Shown: positions 63,590 to 64,000 of the stretch, piece after piece
Position numbering within the stretch: the first letter of the stretch is position 1
How the letters are laid out: every line of letters starts with the position of its first letter
Assembly (NCBI GenBank): GCA_025057275.1
Contig: JANWXQ010000059.1
Location: 20,311-84,310, forward strand
Length of the DNA: 64,000 bases
From: Chitinophagales bacterium
Lineage (GTDB): Bacteria > Bacteroidota > Bacteroidia > Chitinophagales > UBA10324
Reading direction: 5' to 3'
Notes under the pieces: model-generated
The model's database searches: none
Seen by the model: the letters and a program-made list of their open reading frames with translations, nothing else
What the model was told of the DNA's origin: nothing
Made by a program: the position numbers and the translations under genes

Positions 63590-64000
63590 ATGGAAGATAT
63601 CTCAAAACTTTATCGGCGCGGCGGCAGGATAACTGATAAGCACGGAACCCCATCTCTAAAGGCTCATGTTCCGGATACTGCACGTAACCGGTACGGTTTA
63701 CCTGATGGATTTCCCCAGAGCGACTACCACCACGCTGCTCTGCAGGCCTACACGGCACTGCTGAAATTGAAAAATTACAGTCCCGCCACCATTCGGAACT
63801 ATACCAACTGGTTTTTGATTTTTCTGAAACATTTTCCGCGCCGCAAACCTTCAACCATTACCAGGGCCGAAGTGCTGGACTTCCTTTATGCCTACCGCAA
63901 AAGCAGCAAATGGAGTTCTACGGTGCAGAACCAACTGATCAATGCAATAAAATTCTTTTTTGAAAAATTGCTTCATCGTCCTGCAGAGCGATACGAATTG
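63590..64000 (+). CDS. Tyrosine recombinase/integrase, N-terminal part, cut by window edge
   Basis: 137 codons are visible before the window ends. From about residue 45 the frame reads HHAALQAYTALLKLKNYSPATIRNYTNWFLIFLKHF, followed by STITRAEVLDFLYAYRKSSKWSSTVQNQLINAIKFFFEKLLHRP. This is a SAM-like (core-binding) N-terminal domain of tyrosine recombinases; the catalytic R-H-R-Y domain would lie downstream, outside the window. A start at 63560 (adding MLYLSSIQQF) is possible. Whether it is a mobile-element integrase or a house-keeping XerC/D-type enzyme cannot be told from this part; the 45-residue tail before the domain speaks for an accessory integrase. Confidence 0.82.
   Translation, partial: MEDISKLYRRGGRITDKHGTPSLKAHVPDTARNRYGLPDGFPQSDYHHAALQAYTALLKLKNYSPATIRNYTNWFLIFLKHFPRRKPSTITRAEVLDFLYAYRKSSKWSSTVQNQLINAIKFFFEKLLHRPAERYEL

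Overview
The window comes from a member of the phylum Bacteroidota. The evidence is a gliding-motility/type IX secretion lipoprotein (GldJ-like), a PorV/PorQ-family outer-membrane protein, several large exported proteins ending in type A sorting domains (T9SS cargo), promoters of the TAnnTTTG type, and families largely confined to the phylum (GEVED-domain giants, the short alpha-glucan phosphorylase). No rRNA or tRNA genes, CRISPR array or SusC/SusD pair is visible. The genus cannot be assigned from the sequence alone; a Chitinophagales/Saprospirales-like lineage is plausible.

Layout. 1-2.0 kb (minus): a PorV/PorQ-like protein overlapping a lipoprotein that runs off the edge. 2.1-10.1 kb (plus): an O-methyltransferase/glucosaminidase pair, then a tight envelope-folding cluster of two parvulin-type isomerases, a related lipoprotein, a MoxR ATPase and an unknown protein. 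10.2-12.5 kb: a secreted sulfatase with a terminator. 12.7-18.8 kb: a TPR protein, an MFS transporter, GlgE and a maltokinase, i.e. the maltose-1-phosphate route to alpha-glucan. 18.9-27.0 kb: glutamate dehydrogenase, a hemerythrin-like protein, a secreted esterase, the elongasome pair RodA/PBP2, and GlyA. 27.1-37.0 kb: two paralogous secreted glycosidase-like proteins with 18 and 5 Ig-like repeats, around a small convergent CARDB-like protein. 37.0-44.4 kb (minus): a TetR-TolC-adaptor-RND efflux operon with a likely palindromic operator, followed by an F420-reductase-like gene. 44.4-48.4 kb: an amidohydrolase, a short alpha-glucan phosphorylase whose PLP-lysine position reads threonine, and a lipoprotein. 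48.6-56.5 kb: a 2638-residue GEVED-repeat surface protein. 56.7-63.2 kb: DUF2490 and DUF4256 proteins, the divergent katG/oxyR pair, and gldJ. 63.6-64.0 kb: the 5' part of a tyrosine-recombinase gene.

How the parts fit. At least five proteins carry a T9SS type A C-terminal domain and a sixth carries a degenerate one, so much of the window is cell-surface output; GldJ and the PorV/PorQ-like protein belong to or resemble that export machinery, and the parvulins may help fold its beta-rich products. GlgE, maltokinase and the phosphorylase suggest glycogen-like storage metabolism. The items most worth a second look are the Thr-for-Lys phosphorylase, the 9-bp-arm palindrome overlapping the tetR promoter, and the repeat-expanded glycosidase paralogues. 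All functional calls rest on recognition of motifs and family resemblance by eye; no database search was run.
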